A stretch of DNA of 64,000 nucleotides from Polyodon spathula. Lineage: Eukaryota > Chordata > Actinopteri > Acipenseriformes > Polyodontidae. The notes beneath the pieces were generated by a model. The model did not search any database, was not told the origin of the DNA, and worked only from the letters and a program-made list of their open reading frames with translations. The translations under genes and the position numbers were made by a program. Positions 45,959 through 57,849 of the stretch are shown piece after piece. The DNA lies in contig NC_054543.1 in the NCBI RefSeq assembly GCF_017654505.1, forward strand, positions 24,714,339 through 24,778,338, written 5' to 3'. Position 1 is the stretch's first letter, and every line of letters begins with the position of its first letter.

Positions 45959-46435
45959 ATTTCAGTTTGACAGGGTCCCTCTATTCCTGGTATCTGGTGT
46001 CTAATGAAGCTCCTTGGCCGCGGAAAGGGAGATTGAATGGGACAGCTGCTTCAAAGGAAGGCTTTGGTACCCTGCAGGGGAGAGTCTTGTAGTCAAGATA
46101 TTCTGTGGTGCAATCTCAAGCTCTACAAGTGGAAAAGGAAACAAGCACATGTGTCATTCTCTCACTCTCTGTCTCTTGCTCACTCTTACTTACTCAGTCC
46201 CACATGAGGAGGGGCCTAACTTAATTTAAAGGTTACAGTACCCCACACAGGATCTGTGATCAAGTCTTAGAAGCTATGTATAAATTGAATAAAAGTTGTT
46301 ACCTTGTAAAATAAATTGACGAAAAGCATGTAAAGAGATTTCTACAAAGAGATATCTACTAAAACTTAAAATAAAATATTAATATAAACATAAAGGCCAA
46401 GTTAAGCAAGACATACAACTGAGATTATATTTAGA
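45959..46435 (-). promoter_or_regulatory. Possible 5' UTR or promoter next to the GYPC ATG exon
   Basis: The minus-strand sequence just upstream of the ATG (45959-46071) has no further ATG and follows a pyrimidine-rich CCCCTGCAG. It is either 5' UTR of a spliced exon or the start of a promoter. No clear TATA box is visible. From 46100 to 46435 the sequence is unique and AT-rich. Confidence 0.3.
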
Positions 46436-46794
46436 GTGGTTAATTATTTTACCCTGATTGTTTTCCCCTGTTTAAAATGCTTTAAACTCCACAACAGTTC
46501 AGGAGAACTGAAGGTCAGTGGATGTCCTCTGATCCCACAGCTAAGCCGGTCACCTCTATACACCTAGGACCTTGACAGTGGATGTCTGAACAGCCTGGCA
46601 AGTAGGGGTTCTTGTAGCACTGTAATGTAACTGCAGATTTTGCCACCCTAACCTGTAGGACCACAAAAGCAAATGTAAAAATATTGGTGACTTTGCGCAA
46701 CCAGTTCACAAACCTGCGCTCCCCTGACTGTGTGACTAACCTTACACACCACATGGTTGTGCACTTAACAAGTATAGCCACGCTGGAACCCTGA
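46436..46794 (-). repeat. tRNA-derived SINE copy, minus strand
   Basis: Read on the minus strand it begins CAGGGTTCCAGCGTGGC and includes GTTAAGTGCACAACCATGTG, parallel to the 4385-4848 copy (CAGGGTCCCAGAGTGGC, GGTTAAAGCACAGCAGCGTG). The tail resembles the shared tail. Confidence 0.65.
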
Positions 46795-47056
46795 TGGCGA
46801 TAGCTACCATAAAGTTCGGTGTGTAGGTCTGTAGGTTTTCTCTACCTTTATCCTAACTTGTCTGGAATAAGTATAGTGTATAAAACACCATTTAAAAATA
46901 CATGGTTGTGCTATACTAGAGCTTGAAGATGTCAACAAGGACATAAAGTTAAGCTTAGCCTGGGAAGGCCTGCTTTATAGGGACAGACAGATGACTTAAC
47001 CAGTTTGACCACTACATAGAGATTACACCGTGGGGATGCAAAAGTATTATATCATA

Positions 47057-48323
47057 CAGTGGCTCTCAAAAGTATTCACCCCCCTTGGACTTTTTCACAT
47101 TTTATTGTGTTACAACATGGAATCAGAATGGATTTAATTAGGAGTTTTTGTCACTGATCAACACAAAAAAAGTCCATAATGTCAAAGTGAAAAATAAAAT
47201 CTACAAATTGTTCTAAATTAATTACAAATATAAAACAGAAAATTGCATAAGTATTCACCCCCTTTGCTATGACACACCTAAATAAGCTCTGGTGCAACCA
47301 ATTGTCTTTAGAAGTCACATAATTAGTTGAAAGGAGTCCATCTGTGTGCAATTAAGGTGTTTCACATGATTTCAGGTTAAATACACCTGTCTCTAGGAGG
47401 TTCCACAGTTGGTTAGTACATTTCCTAACAAAAACTGCATCATAAAGACGAAGGAATATTCAAAGCACATCCGGAATAAGGTTCTTCAAAAGCACCAATC
47501 AGGGGTAGGATATAAGAACATTTCCAAGGTATTGAATATCCCCTGGAGCATAGTAAAGTCCATTATTAAGAAATGGAGAGAATATGGCACAACTGTGAAT
47601 TTGTCTAGAACAGGCTGTTCTCAAAAACTGCGTATCCGTGTGAGAAGGGCACTAGTCAGGGAGGCCACCAAGAGGCCTATGGCAACCCTAAAGAAGTTAC
47701 AGTCTTCCACGGCTGAGCTGGGAGACACTGTGCATATGGCAACAATAGCCTGGGTGCTTCACAAAACTGGCCTTTATGGGAGAGTGGCAAAAAGAAACCC
47801 ATTGTTGAAAAAAGCTCAATTCAAATCTCAGCTAGAGTTTGCCATGTGGGAGACTCTGAGACCAAGTGGAAGAATATTCTATGGTCTGATTAGACCAAAA
47901 TAGAGCTTTTTGGCCTTAATGCTAAGCGCTATATTTGGCGCAAGCCTAACACTGCATATCATCCTGAGAACCCCATCCCTACCGTGAAGCATGGTGGTGG
48001 CAGCGTCATGCTATGGGGATGATTCTCTGCTTCAGGGCCTGGAAAGCTCATGAAGATAGAGGGCAAAATGGATGCAGCAAAGTACAGAGAAATACTGGAG
48101 GAAAACCTGTTGAAGTCTGCAAGACACCTGGGACTTGGGAGAAGATTCATCGTCTAGCAGGACAATGACCCCAAACATAAAGCCAAAGCCACACTGGTGT
48201 GGCTTAAAAACAAAAAAGTCAGTGTCCTGGAGTTGCCCAGTCAAAGCCGGGACCTCAATCCAATTGAGAATATGTGGAAAAAGTTTAAAATTGCTGTTCA
48301 CCAAAGGTCCCCATCCAACTTGA
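47057..48323 (+). mobile_element. Tc1/mariner element, 3'-truncated
   Basis: The left terminus CAGTGGCTCTCAAAAGT begins at 47057 after TA. It is the same subfamily as the 1-kb copy. Homology stops at CCCCATCCAACTTGA (48323), so the end of the transposase and the right terminus are lost. The two copies are complementary in damage: one lost its left end, the other its right end. Confidence 0.9.
47409..48323 (+). pseudogene. Tc1-family transposase, truncated and frameshifted
   Basis: ATG at 47409 opens MVSTFPNKNCIIKTKEYSK and the helix-turn-helix VLNIPWSIVKSIIKKW. A small deletion after QLEFA shifts the frame. In other frames the sequence still shows GLIRPK in place of SDETK, and [10 protein letters not shown] followed by a stop. 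FIV then appears before a stop in the QQDNDPKH region (CGTCTAGCAGGACAATGACC), and the Glu of PDLNPIE is partly kept as [10 protein letters not shown]. The frame ends at the truncation. Confidence 0.88.
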
Positions 48324-51300
48324 CTTGACTTGATTCCGAGTGTTTATAAAGCAATGTAGCACGATGGGGTGTGTGTCATTATGCGCTATTTGAAGCAGTG
48401 CTATCCCAAAACAACACACACCCTAGCGTGCCGTGTTGTGATTTTGCAATAGATATGATAGACATTAAAAACAACAAACAAAAATAGGTTAAGAGAACCA
48501 TAGTGATGTCCTGAGATATCGCCACAGCCATGAAGTCATATAGTCCATTAAAATGAAGAGGAGGATGATTCCTGCCATTATAAATTGAGATTTAAATTAA
48601 AATATCTTTTAACTAGGAAAAGTTTTGTTAGTAAAATATATTTTAATTTGACTTATCATAGAGAACGTTACATACAATTGAAAATTAATTTCCTGAATGC
48701 TTTTCTTCAAATAACTTAATTAAAATTAGCCTTATTTATGTGGTTTCATTTAGAGATTGAGACTGCTTGTCAACGAGTCTTGAGAAACAGGGCAAACTGT
48801 GTGTCTTGAGAAACATGGCAAACTGCTGTGTCTTGAGAGGGGGGGCCTCTGGCTTACAGACATACTGAAATATGTAACCTACTGATTAGAGGACCTGCGC
48901 CCTGACTGGATTAGGCTGAGCGGACCATTGAATTCCTTACAGATAATTCACATGTGCAACAACAATCATTTTGACGCAAGGAAGACATAAACTAGTAATG
49001 TCCCGGTGGAAAGGGACATTAAAGCATCAAAGGACTGTCAGTTTAATAAAAGGCAAGATACACACATTATCTCATGAAAGTGAAAAGAATATAAATATCC
49101 AAGCAAAACGAAACATTTTTGTGCTTCCCATAAATGCTAAACAATGTGCTGTCACTCTGCTAAGCAAAGCTGAAACTCTGCCTAAAAACGGACCCAAGAC
49201 AGGACACAAAAGGACTGAAGACAGACCTAAGAAGAGGAAGCAAGCTGCAAGCGAGTCAATACTACAAGCAATGAGACTGAGGCCCAACTGCAGGATGGCC
49301 GTAAAACGTACAGCAACTGTTATCAGACAAACCAGTCTGGGTCTGTTGTACACCTAAAACCACAGTATCCAAAAGAAGCTGTGCCCTGCTACCAGCAGAG
49401 CTAAAGATTCAGCGAAGAGGACAGAGAGGAGGGGCGCTGTTGTGGATACTATACTGAGGAATGAAGACTTAGTTGCAGCGAGAATTGAATGCTTTGTTGC
49501 CGAGTTTGAAGCAATGTGGAATTGAAGACTTTGTTGCTGAGAGGAGAGCTTTTTGTACTGGACACTTCAACAGATTGAGTTACTAAACCAGCGGACCAAA
49601 AGTCTAAGCTTCAAGGAATTGTTGAGCATAATTTGAGTTGCATTTTCCTTTCATGGAACTAAATTAATTAATTGTAACACATTCACATAGAATTGAACTG
49701 TTAATTATAACTTTTAGTGAAACTTTATGAAGCAACTATAAGTAATCTACCCCATATTGTTGTATGAAGAATTTCTTTAAAAGTAAACTTGCCATATCCA
49801 TAATCTATATATCATTAATAAGCTTAATGTGTTATATTCTAAGATTGTCTGCATCATTTCAGTTTGTATGTGGGTGTGTATGTGTGTGTGCAAGTTACTA
49901 GCTACATCACAGCTTGCTTGAGCTGCTGAGTTGTTGCTTTGTGTGTGAGGAGACAGGCGGTGTCATATTTCATTTGCCTGCTAATGTCGTGCATATTTAC
50001 GTTGTATATTTAGGGTTTATGTGACAACTGTGTCCTCGCCAATTACCATTAAAGAAAATACCCATTATAGCTCATAATGTAATAATTAACCATAATAAAC
50101 ACAATACCTCAATAAGAACTAACGATTCTGGCTTAATTATTCCTAGATTCATGATGAAAACAGATTAACAATTAATATTATGTATGTTTAAGTATTTCAA
50201 ATCAATCATAAATGTTTTTTTATAAGACAAAAATAAACCTAACAATCCAAATTATTATTACATTTATTCGTATTCTCAAAGGAAGAAGAATAAAGGTTAG
50301 GCTTCATAGTTTAAAACATGTATAAAGAAGAAACAAAATAAAACATTAAAGGAAAAGTAATGCATTGTTAAATGTTCATAACTGAATACTTGATGTGCTC
50401 TCTGGTCATAGAGTTCTGCATTAGTGAAGCAGTCTTAATAGTTCATCACACATTACATATACATGCGCCAGCTTCCATGTGGCCAAGTACAATGTTCAGC
50501 ATCTAGTTGGATAGACACACATTAAGTATTATGACAATATCAGTATCATGGCTTCAGTTCAGTTACTTGTAAACACACAATATAAGTTTGTTACTTATTC
50601 TTTTTGTGCAAGGTTTAAAACAGAGTCTTCTTAACACAGCCATCCTCTCTGTAGAAGTTTGTTGGGAAGCAGAACAGTGCAATATCTCTGTGAAGTCTGT
50701 ACAGTAGGCAAAAGCTTTCATAGAGTCTTCGTTGAGGAACTTCAGAGTTTGATGAGTTGAAAGCGAAGAGATTGAAGAAAGATTGAATCCAGTGAGAATT
50801 CAGAGAAGACAGAGCAGCTGAGTGAGTGAAAATCCTTGTTTTAAGATTAAATAACACGATCTATAGGCGTTCCCTTGTATTGTAAACAAATGCTTGTCGG
50901 TCCTTCCATTGGTTCACAGTATTTGATAGACAGTTGCGTGTCACACAAAAAGGGTGTGTTAGAAATGGAATGTATCCACCCATTTCATTATCAAAGGATT
51001 TTATATTTATCATTTAAATCTCATATTCAATATAACTTTAGCTGCATTCATTGGAGAAGCATACAAATTTCAGTTTCATTCTCTATACCAAATTACGATT
51101 GCAAGCATAAAAAACACATCATAATACAATCAAAGGATAATATTAAAAAAAAAATAGTTTATAATATCCATTTAAAATACAATAAACATTTCAGATTTAT
51201 TGGAAAACTTACTTAAAACCAACTATTAAACTTGTGTCTACAAGTTATGTAATTAGAAATGATTCTAAAAGCATTTTAACTAGCTTTTAACACAAAAATG

Positions 51301-52337
51301 GTACAACTTCATTGTCACTTGTCAAGTTCTATGACACCTTAGGAGACAATCAATCAGACATTTGTAAAAGATGAGCTTCAAAGAGTTAACATAGTTTGTG
51401 TTCTACAACCTTTGAACAACCCATTCCCCACAGCATGACACACAGACAAGAGTCTGAATTAAATATCTTGAAATTGCTTATATTAAAATGAATTTCCTTG
51501 ACACTAACCAACATGAGTGTAGTGAGATCTTTTTGACTTGGACGTGTGCTTACAGACTAAGAGATTTACTTTCTGACTTCTCTGATTTCTGTTTAATATT
51601 TGTGTACTTAAAAAAAGAAATACGTGACACGTCAATTAAATATTATTAATAAGAGAACTAATCAACCCAGATAAACATTAAATTATCAATTATTGAATTG
51701 TTCCTACAATGAATAGGATGTCTCTTATTGTTAAGAGATACACATAGTTTCGAAGTAAAGCTGTGTAACATGATTTCTGTTGTAACTCACAAAAGATGAC
51801 TCAGGGACTACTAATTAACAATGAAAGAGTTAATGTTTATTTATTTATTTATTTATTTTTACTTTAGAATTGCACAGGGTGACACACATAAGATAGTGTA
51901 CTGAAATTATGATTTTACAAAACTAGTACCAACATTCTAAGTCATGTTATTGAAGGTTTCCTAAGCACAACCTAGTTGTTTGTTTCTCAGTTTTGTACTG
52001 TTGTGTTTTTATCTTTAAAAAATAGAAGTTAGCTATATAAAGACTGCACTAAATGCTCTGAAAATAAGGCCCATACTGTCAAAACAAAACAACCTGGCCA
52101 GAATGTTTAAGAGACCACACCTATTTTGTTGTTAGTTGCAAACTCTTACAACCTTTCATTTTAACAATACTTTCATAATTTTATTGTTAGCGCTTCAGAA
52201 ATGACATGACAAGACCTACTATCAAAGGCACTGACATATTAAGAAACACTTCCCTTCAGTGACAGTCACAGTGCTTTTAATACTTCAAACCAACTGCGTC
52301 TGACTACAGGGTGTCAGGATAGGCTACAATTATTAGT

Positions 52338-52403
<66 letters not shown>

Positions 52404-52535
52404 CATATACATTCTATACATTTTACAATTACAAAATCATTTAAAATAAACACACACCATTCATCAAACAGTGTAAGAATGTAGAACGGATCTTAACACC
52501 AATAACTGGTGGATATATGAATAAAATACAACTAA
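48324..52535. other. Long unclassified stretch; ATT/TAA arrays at the edge
   Basis: AT-rich sequence without recognised gene structure. A plus-strand 128-codon frame (48971-49357, very Lys/Arg/Thr-rich) and a minus-strand 80-codon frame (50615-50857) show no domain. A TTTA run is at about 51834-51860 and a TAA array at about 52340-52403. The stretch is upstream (minus strand) of the GYPC ATG exon, so it could hold a 5' intron. Confidence 0.4.
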
Positions 52536-52540
52536 CCTGT

Positions 52541-53470
52541 AGGGTTGGACGATAATGACATTTTCAGTTATCGATTATCGGCTGTAAATTATCACGGTAA
52601 TCATGATTATTGGCTCAATAAATAACATATGTAAAATGTCTGGATTTTTATCAAATTTAAAGCTATTTATACTTGAGCAACATGACAACTGCCTCTATGA
52701 GTTTAAAAGAAATAAAACTAGACCATTTTCAAAGACCAGTATCTTTAATAAAGTTATGAAACAATGATTGATTACAAAAAAGCTAAATGAATAAAACCAA
52801 ATTTGTTTGATTGGTAGCTTTTCAAATTTTGCAATATAGGCTAGTTATTCCAGAAAAAAAAAATAAAATAAAAAATCCATAAATTATTAACAGTTTGAGC
52901 AGACGATTGTCGTTGCGGGGGTCACTATCAATCCACATCCACTGAACAGCCTTTCAGACGGAGCACTCATGGCTGCCCAACACAGATATACAGAGCTAAA
53001 GTTGAAAGATGTAGAAATGACTGGGTAGGCATCTTCCACCAATTTAGTGGATCAACCTCGACATAACTTTCAGGTAAGCTGAGATAACCAAGAATCTCAC
53101 GCTGAACAGTTTCTGACACAGACGGGTTTCTTGCAAGTGCTTCAGGTTTTCTCTTCTTGATTTTGACTACCTGTTTCAAAAGTGAGGTTAAGCCCCCCTT
53201 TGTTTTCCTTTTTCTTAAGGTAAGCAGCGTGGATGCTGCTTTCACCATGGCTGTCTTCAACTCCAGGTTCCAAAGAGACTCCCTCTTCCTCACCCTAGGC
53301 CTGGCAAGATCCATCAGATCCATTAAACGAGTCTGCCTCTTCCTCACCCTGGACCTGGCGAGATCCACCAGATCCACTAAAAGAGACTGCCTCTTCCTAA
53401 CTCTGGGCCTGGTGAGATCCACCAGATCCACTAAAAGAGACTGCCTCTTTCTCATCCTGTTCCTGTTACA
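52541..53470 (-). mobile_element. hAT (ZBED-like) transposase fragment and terminus
   Basis: The plus-strand edge TAGGGTTGGACGATAATG (52541) and the following ATCGATTATCGG are typical of one class of hAT terminus. On the minus strand from 53455 the coding remnant contains QREILGYLSLPESYVEVDPL and NWWKMPTQ. Past a stop and frameshift comes SAPSERLFSGCG (about 52945-52910), the hAT C-terminal dimerisation motif seen in ZBED-family proteins. The upstream half is an in-frame minisatellite (53283-53466). The second terminus is not found. Confidence 0.8.
53283..53466 (-). repeat. 54-bp minisatellite inside the hAT frame
   Basis: Three consecutive 54-bp units (53283-53336, 53337-53390, 53391-53444) and a partial fourth. 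Each encodes an 18-residue unit such as RKRQSLLVDLVDLARPRV in the minus-strand frame. The units differ by a few substitutions and preserve the frame. Confidence 0.92.
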
Positions 53471-54085
53471 TATTAAAATGTAGGTGATGTTTGGTTAAAC
53501 TGTGCCATCTATGCCATTTCTTTTCTTTGTGTCTTCCAAAGAGGTGGGTAAATGTGGCCAATGACACTTTGAGTAAGAAGTTTCTATCAACATAAACAAC
53601 TTGTAACTAATCAATGTTATTTCAGGTCATGCATTCATTTCCTCACAGCAAGCATGTTGTTTGACAATGAAGTAGAATGTGTTATTCATTGTGTTCCGAA
53701 CCATGGGAGCACTGCCTAAGGGAAAACATCATGAGACTAAGGGAAAAGGCAGATTGTATAGCTTTATTTTAATTACATTACCTTTTAGAGAGGAAATGCA
53801 TGTTTCCTGTTTCTGGGAATGCTATATTTACAATGTATTCATAGAAATACTCAAAAACTTTATTTTTTTTGGCAAACCCACAGCAAACTTTATCTTATGA
53901 AAAAAACATTTAAAAGGTAAACAAGATGTGCATTTTTCAGGAATTACGGTTCTATCTGTAGTATATGGGTCAAAGGGCATTACATGTGTATAATGATGAT
54001 GTAAATAATGGTTTATAATGAGTGCTCTTACCTCATGTATACGCAGCTCAGTAATAAAGTATACAGTTATGCTGTTTGAATTAGT
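53471..54085. other. Unique sequence
   Basis: No gene or repeat boundary recognised between the hAT fragment and the Gypsy remnant. Confidence 0.4.
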
Positions 54086-54093
54086 GGTTACTT

Positions 54094-55335
54094 CAGTTGC
54101 AACGCTATGACATTCAGGTCGCATACACTTCAGGGAAAGAGATGCACATCACAGACACCCTGTCTCGAGCTACTGTAGGACAAGCTCCTCCGAGCAGTGA
54201 TGAGCTCACAGAAGAGAAGGTAATTTATGCCATGCAAGCTACAGAGCACTCAGCTCTGAGATTTAAGTCAGTTGAAAGAACCAACGTCAAAAAACAAGGT
54301 TCAACAAGCAATAATGGAGGTGCATCAAAGAAGAAAGAAACTGCTGGATCTCAGACTTCAACAATACTGGCCTATTAGGCATTTTATAGCAGTACAGCAA
54401 GGCCTGCTAATGATAGGAGATAGGATAATAGTCCCTCACAGTGACAAACCAGAAATGCTGCAGAAACTACATTTTGCGCATTAAGTCATTCACCGCACAA
54501 AAGCCCAAGTGAGATCCCACATGTATTGACTGGGGATGACCAGGGACATAGAACAGAATCTTGGTTGAAGCTTGCAAGACTTGTCAACAGTATCTCCCCA
54601 GGAATCAAAGGGGGCCATTGTGGTCACACAGAATCCCTGAACGACTATGGCACAAGGTAGCGGCTGACATATTTGAACTCAAGGGTCAGCCTTATCTATT
54701 GATAGTTAATTCTCAAAATATCTAGTGTTGTGTTGGACTTAGCTGACAAAACGGCTCACACAGTAATTGCCAAGCTAAAGTGTCCGCAAGACATGGCATC
54801 CCGAAAGAACTGGTCAGTGACCACTTCCCATTTGCAAGTCAAGAGATGCAAAGCTTTGCTGTGTTGTGGGGAATAAAGTTGACACACTGATGCCCAGGTT
54901 ACCCACAGTCCAATGGAATGGCGGAAAGAACAATAGAGACAGTAAAACTGATGCTTAAAAAAAGCAGCACAAACAGGCATGGAACCACATTTGGCAATGC
55001 TCGCTTTCAGGAACACTCCAAAGCAGGCATGGAATACTCTCCTGCACAGATGCTTATGGTCCAGTCTTGAAGTACATTGACAAGTTCCAGTGCACCCCAG
55101 GCTGAAACTTCTTCTAACGAAGCAAGAACAAAACTACAATGCAAAAGCAAAATCACTCCCAGTGTTGCTGCCAGGCAATAGAGTGTGCATGGAGACTGCT
55201 CAAAGTTGGAAACCAGCTATTGTGCAGGCAGAGAGGTCAGAGCCAAAATCCTATAATGTTGTATCTGCATCAGGACAGCATTACAGGAGGAACAGATGAC
55301 GCCTGAGGATGGACCGCACCAAGGAAAGCACCAAG
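54094..55335 (+). pseudogene. Ty3/Gypsy retrotransposon pol remnant (RNase H end and integrase)
   Basis: It starts with LQRYDIQVAYTSGKEMHITD and TLSRA, the C-terminal RNase H to linker signature of Ty3/Gypsy pol. Next come linker frames and an integrase with a decayed zinc-binding end, then IWHKVAADIFELKGQPYLL. A broken core follows (GIPKELVSDH, then HxGYPQSNGMAERTIETVKL, where the core's Glu region lies), and then FRNTPKAGME. Stops and indels are numerous. The end passes into a Gly/Arg-poor tail near 55335. The solo LTR of the 4.8-kb family begins 258 bp further on but has its own target duplication, so it is a separate insertion. Confidence 0.85.
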
Positions 55336-55592
55336 GAAAGCACATAGGATAAGTCTGACTGACCAGAAATACCTGAGCAGAACACAATTCAGGATCCAGA
55401 GCCACAGTCCAAACCAGTGCTAGTGGAAGCACAGAAGAGTGCAGGACCGGTCCGATATCGGACCCTGTCTGACATCATCAAAAAGACGGGCGCTGAATAA
55501 ATGGACCACAAAGGGTTAAACACTTACCTGAATTAGTGGTCTTTTTCATTTAGATAAGCCTCCCGATAATAACAAGATATCAGATACAGTAT
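55336..55592. other. Tail of the Gypsy remnant, with palindrome
   Basis: GGTCCGATATCGGACC (55448-55463) is a perfect palindrome, followed by CTGTCTGACATCATCAAAA. The same word set occurs at 36145-36215. Confidence 0.5.
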
Positions 55593-56332
55593 TGTGACAG
55601 CAATATAAAATGATTCTTGGTTGTAAATCTCTCTCCCGATCTGTGAGGGAGCTAAGCAGCGAGTACAGAGTTCCTTGGACGGGCTGGTCTGACAATTCTT
55701 TCCCAGTGTTCAAGCGAAGTCGGCCAGCCAGGAAGGGGGTGAGACTCTGTTGCAATAACACATTAACCCGGAAGGGAAATGAAGTGGCAGCCTCAGATTG
55801 GAGAGGCAGTTGCAGTCATTTACCAAGGGGTCATGTGTGACAGTATAGAAGGGGACGGAGAATCGTAATCTGTTCCTTTGCATTTGGTTTTACATTTAAA
55901 CTGAGAAGGACGGTGAGAGACTGTTAAAGAGAAAGCAGTATCGTGAGTGTTTTTTGGTTTGTTTGTCTGTGTGTAATCATTTTATTTGTTACACCACACT
56001 AGACAGCGAACACGATTCGGGAGCTGTCAAGCACTAAAGCCGGAACAGCACCACTACTGTCACAAAATAAACTGCATCAGCCACCAGGCGCACTAGTGCA
56101 CTCACCCAGGACTGGTGACCGTGTAGGTATACTTGTGGAGCCAATATGTGTGGGTTATTGTTATTGTTTGGGTCTGCAAATCCGTTATTGTTTATTATTA
56201 TTGTTGTTGATCACCACACCTGCATACAAAAAAATAAACAGCACTTTTTCCAAACCGGATAAAACCTCTCTGTCTGTCCATTACCACACTGCATCACCCC
56301 TGCACATGCATCCACTCAGCTACTTTGTTACA
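55593..56332 (+). mobile_element. Solo LTR, same family as 4849-5582
   Basis: A 740-bp LTR starting TGTGACAG and ending TTTGTTACA, with perfect AGTAT duplications (55588-55592 and 56333-56337). It shares ATGATTCTTGG, TTTACCAAGGGGTCATGTGT and GGAGCTGT blocks with the 4.8-kb copy. The TATA position reads GTATAGAAGGGG here (about 55844). AATAAA is at 56066-56071. Confidence 0.9.
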
Positions 56333-56337
56333 AGTAT

Positions 56338-57000
56338 CCATTTTAAATATTACAGTAACAGTAACAAGAAAATATTTGTTTAATGTATATTATTCTATGT
56401 ATTACAGTCCAATTAAAGTTCCCAGTAAAGCTAAGTACCTTTCATTTATTCCAATAATGAAGACGGTAAGTAAAGTAAATCGAAAGTCACAGTACTGTAG
56501 TTACTCCTGCCAAGTTAGAATTATGGCTGGAGCAACTGTAACCCTCTATATAACACAAACTTTAAAAGAAAACCATTGTCGCAACCCAATAGTAGAATGC
56601 CAGTTTACATTTCTGTACAGACCTAGAACTTTAACACCACAAAACAAGATAATACCATGTTGATAGATATGAGAAATAAGCAATCAAAAAGTGGAAAAAA
56701 AAAAAAATTAGTTATTTTTGTTCTCCATGTTAAACAAAAACATAAAGTAAATGAAGACAGATCTTTATGGATATTGGCATCCAATTTAAACTCTTACTCA
56801 CCTCCACCTATTTTTTGATTACCACCAAGGCCATAGGGGGTTATTAAACAATGTTTCAATACAATAATAAAACACAGATTTGGGGAGTCAGCCTGGTCTA
56901 GTAGTCTATATTTTTGGCTCACACAGAGGCATGGATCCAGATCCCAGGGCATCCTTCATTTACAAAAGGTAGACGCTACCTAATAAGAAATGATTTCTCA
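56338..57000. other. Unique sequence
   Basis: No coding motif. A 112-codon plus-strand frame at 56325-56663 has no recognisable domain. Poly-A at about 56696-56708. Confidence 0.4.
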
Positions 57001-57008
57001 CCTCTCAG

Positions 57009-57241
<233 letters not shown>

Positions 57242-57591
57242 TGCTATGGCCAAACATTTTGAATCACCTCGAATTTTAGTATTGATAATTTAAAAAACTA
57301 AAATGAACATAATTTAGATACAGTATTTTATTTAACATCATGTAATCAAAGAAATTTCAAAATGATATCATAAAAGTCTACCATAACTCTTTGTTGTACA
57401 ATAGTTCAATATTTCATGTTAGATTTCGAAATGTCACATTTTTCAACTTTTGTCAGTTTTTGTATATGAAAACTACAAAGCGGTATGTAATTCAGTAAGT
57501 TAACGTAACATTATTTGACAGGTTTTATTCTACTTCATAACAAAATGTGTTAATTCTATAGGATGATGCAAAACTTGGGCATAACTCTATG

Positions 57592-57662
<71 letters not shown>
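57592..57662. repeat. ATCT microsatellite
   Basis: About 17 near-perfect tetranucleotide units. Confidence 0.97.
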
Positions 57663-57773
57663 CCCTTGTACAATCTTTAGAACTGTTCTTCTACTGTATA
57701 GGTGATTTAATTAACTGGTACTCTTAAGACAACCCCTGGTATTAAGAACTGCAAACAAAAAAGAGTTACTCAC

Positions 57774-57849
57774 CAAGTTTTCCAGAGCTAATCAACAGCC
57801 TGCTTTCCACAAATACAATCCCTATTGAAGTTTTAAAGGGGGATTTATA
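57774..57849 (-). promoter_or_regulatory. Candidate TATA promoter and short 5' exon (minus strand)
   Basis: CTATAAATCC on the minus strand (TATAAA at 57849-57844) is followed about 75 nt later by a strong donor, AACTTG|GTGAGTAAC (GT at 57773-57772). A transcript starting near 57818 would have an ATG-free first exon of about 45 nt, which could splice to the 46071 acceptor of the GYPC ATG exon. This is inferred from two short signals only. Confidence 0.25.

Noticed and set aside
48971..49357. A 128-codon Lys/Arg-rich plus-strand frame as a host gene
   Set aside because: No domain, splice context or repeat identity seen; the composition follows an A-rich strand. Kept only as unclassified.
54094..56332. 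One complete Gypsy element comprising the pol remnant and the LTR at 55593
   Set aside because: The LTR has perfect AGTAT duplications on both sides, so it is an independent solo LTR; no 5' LTR of the same family precedes pol.
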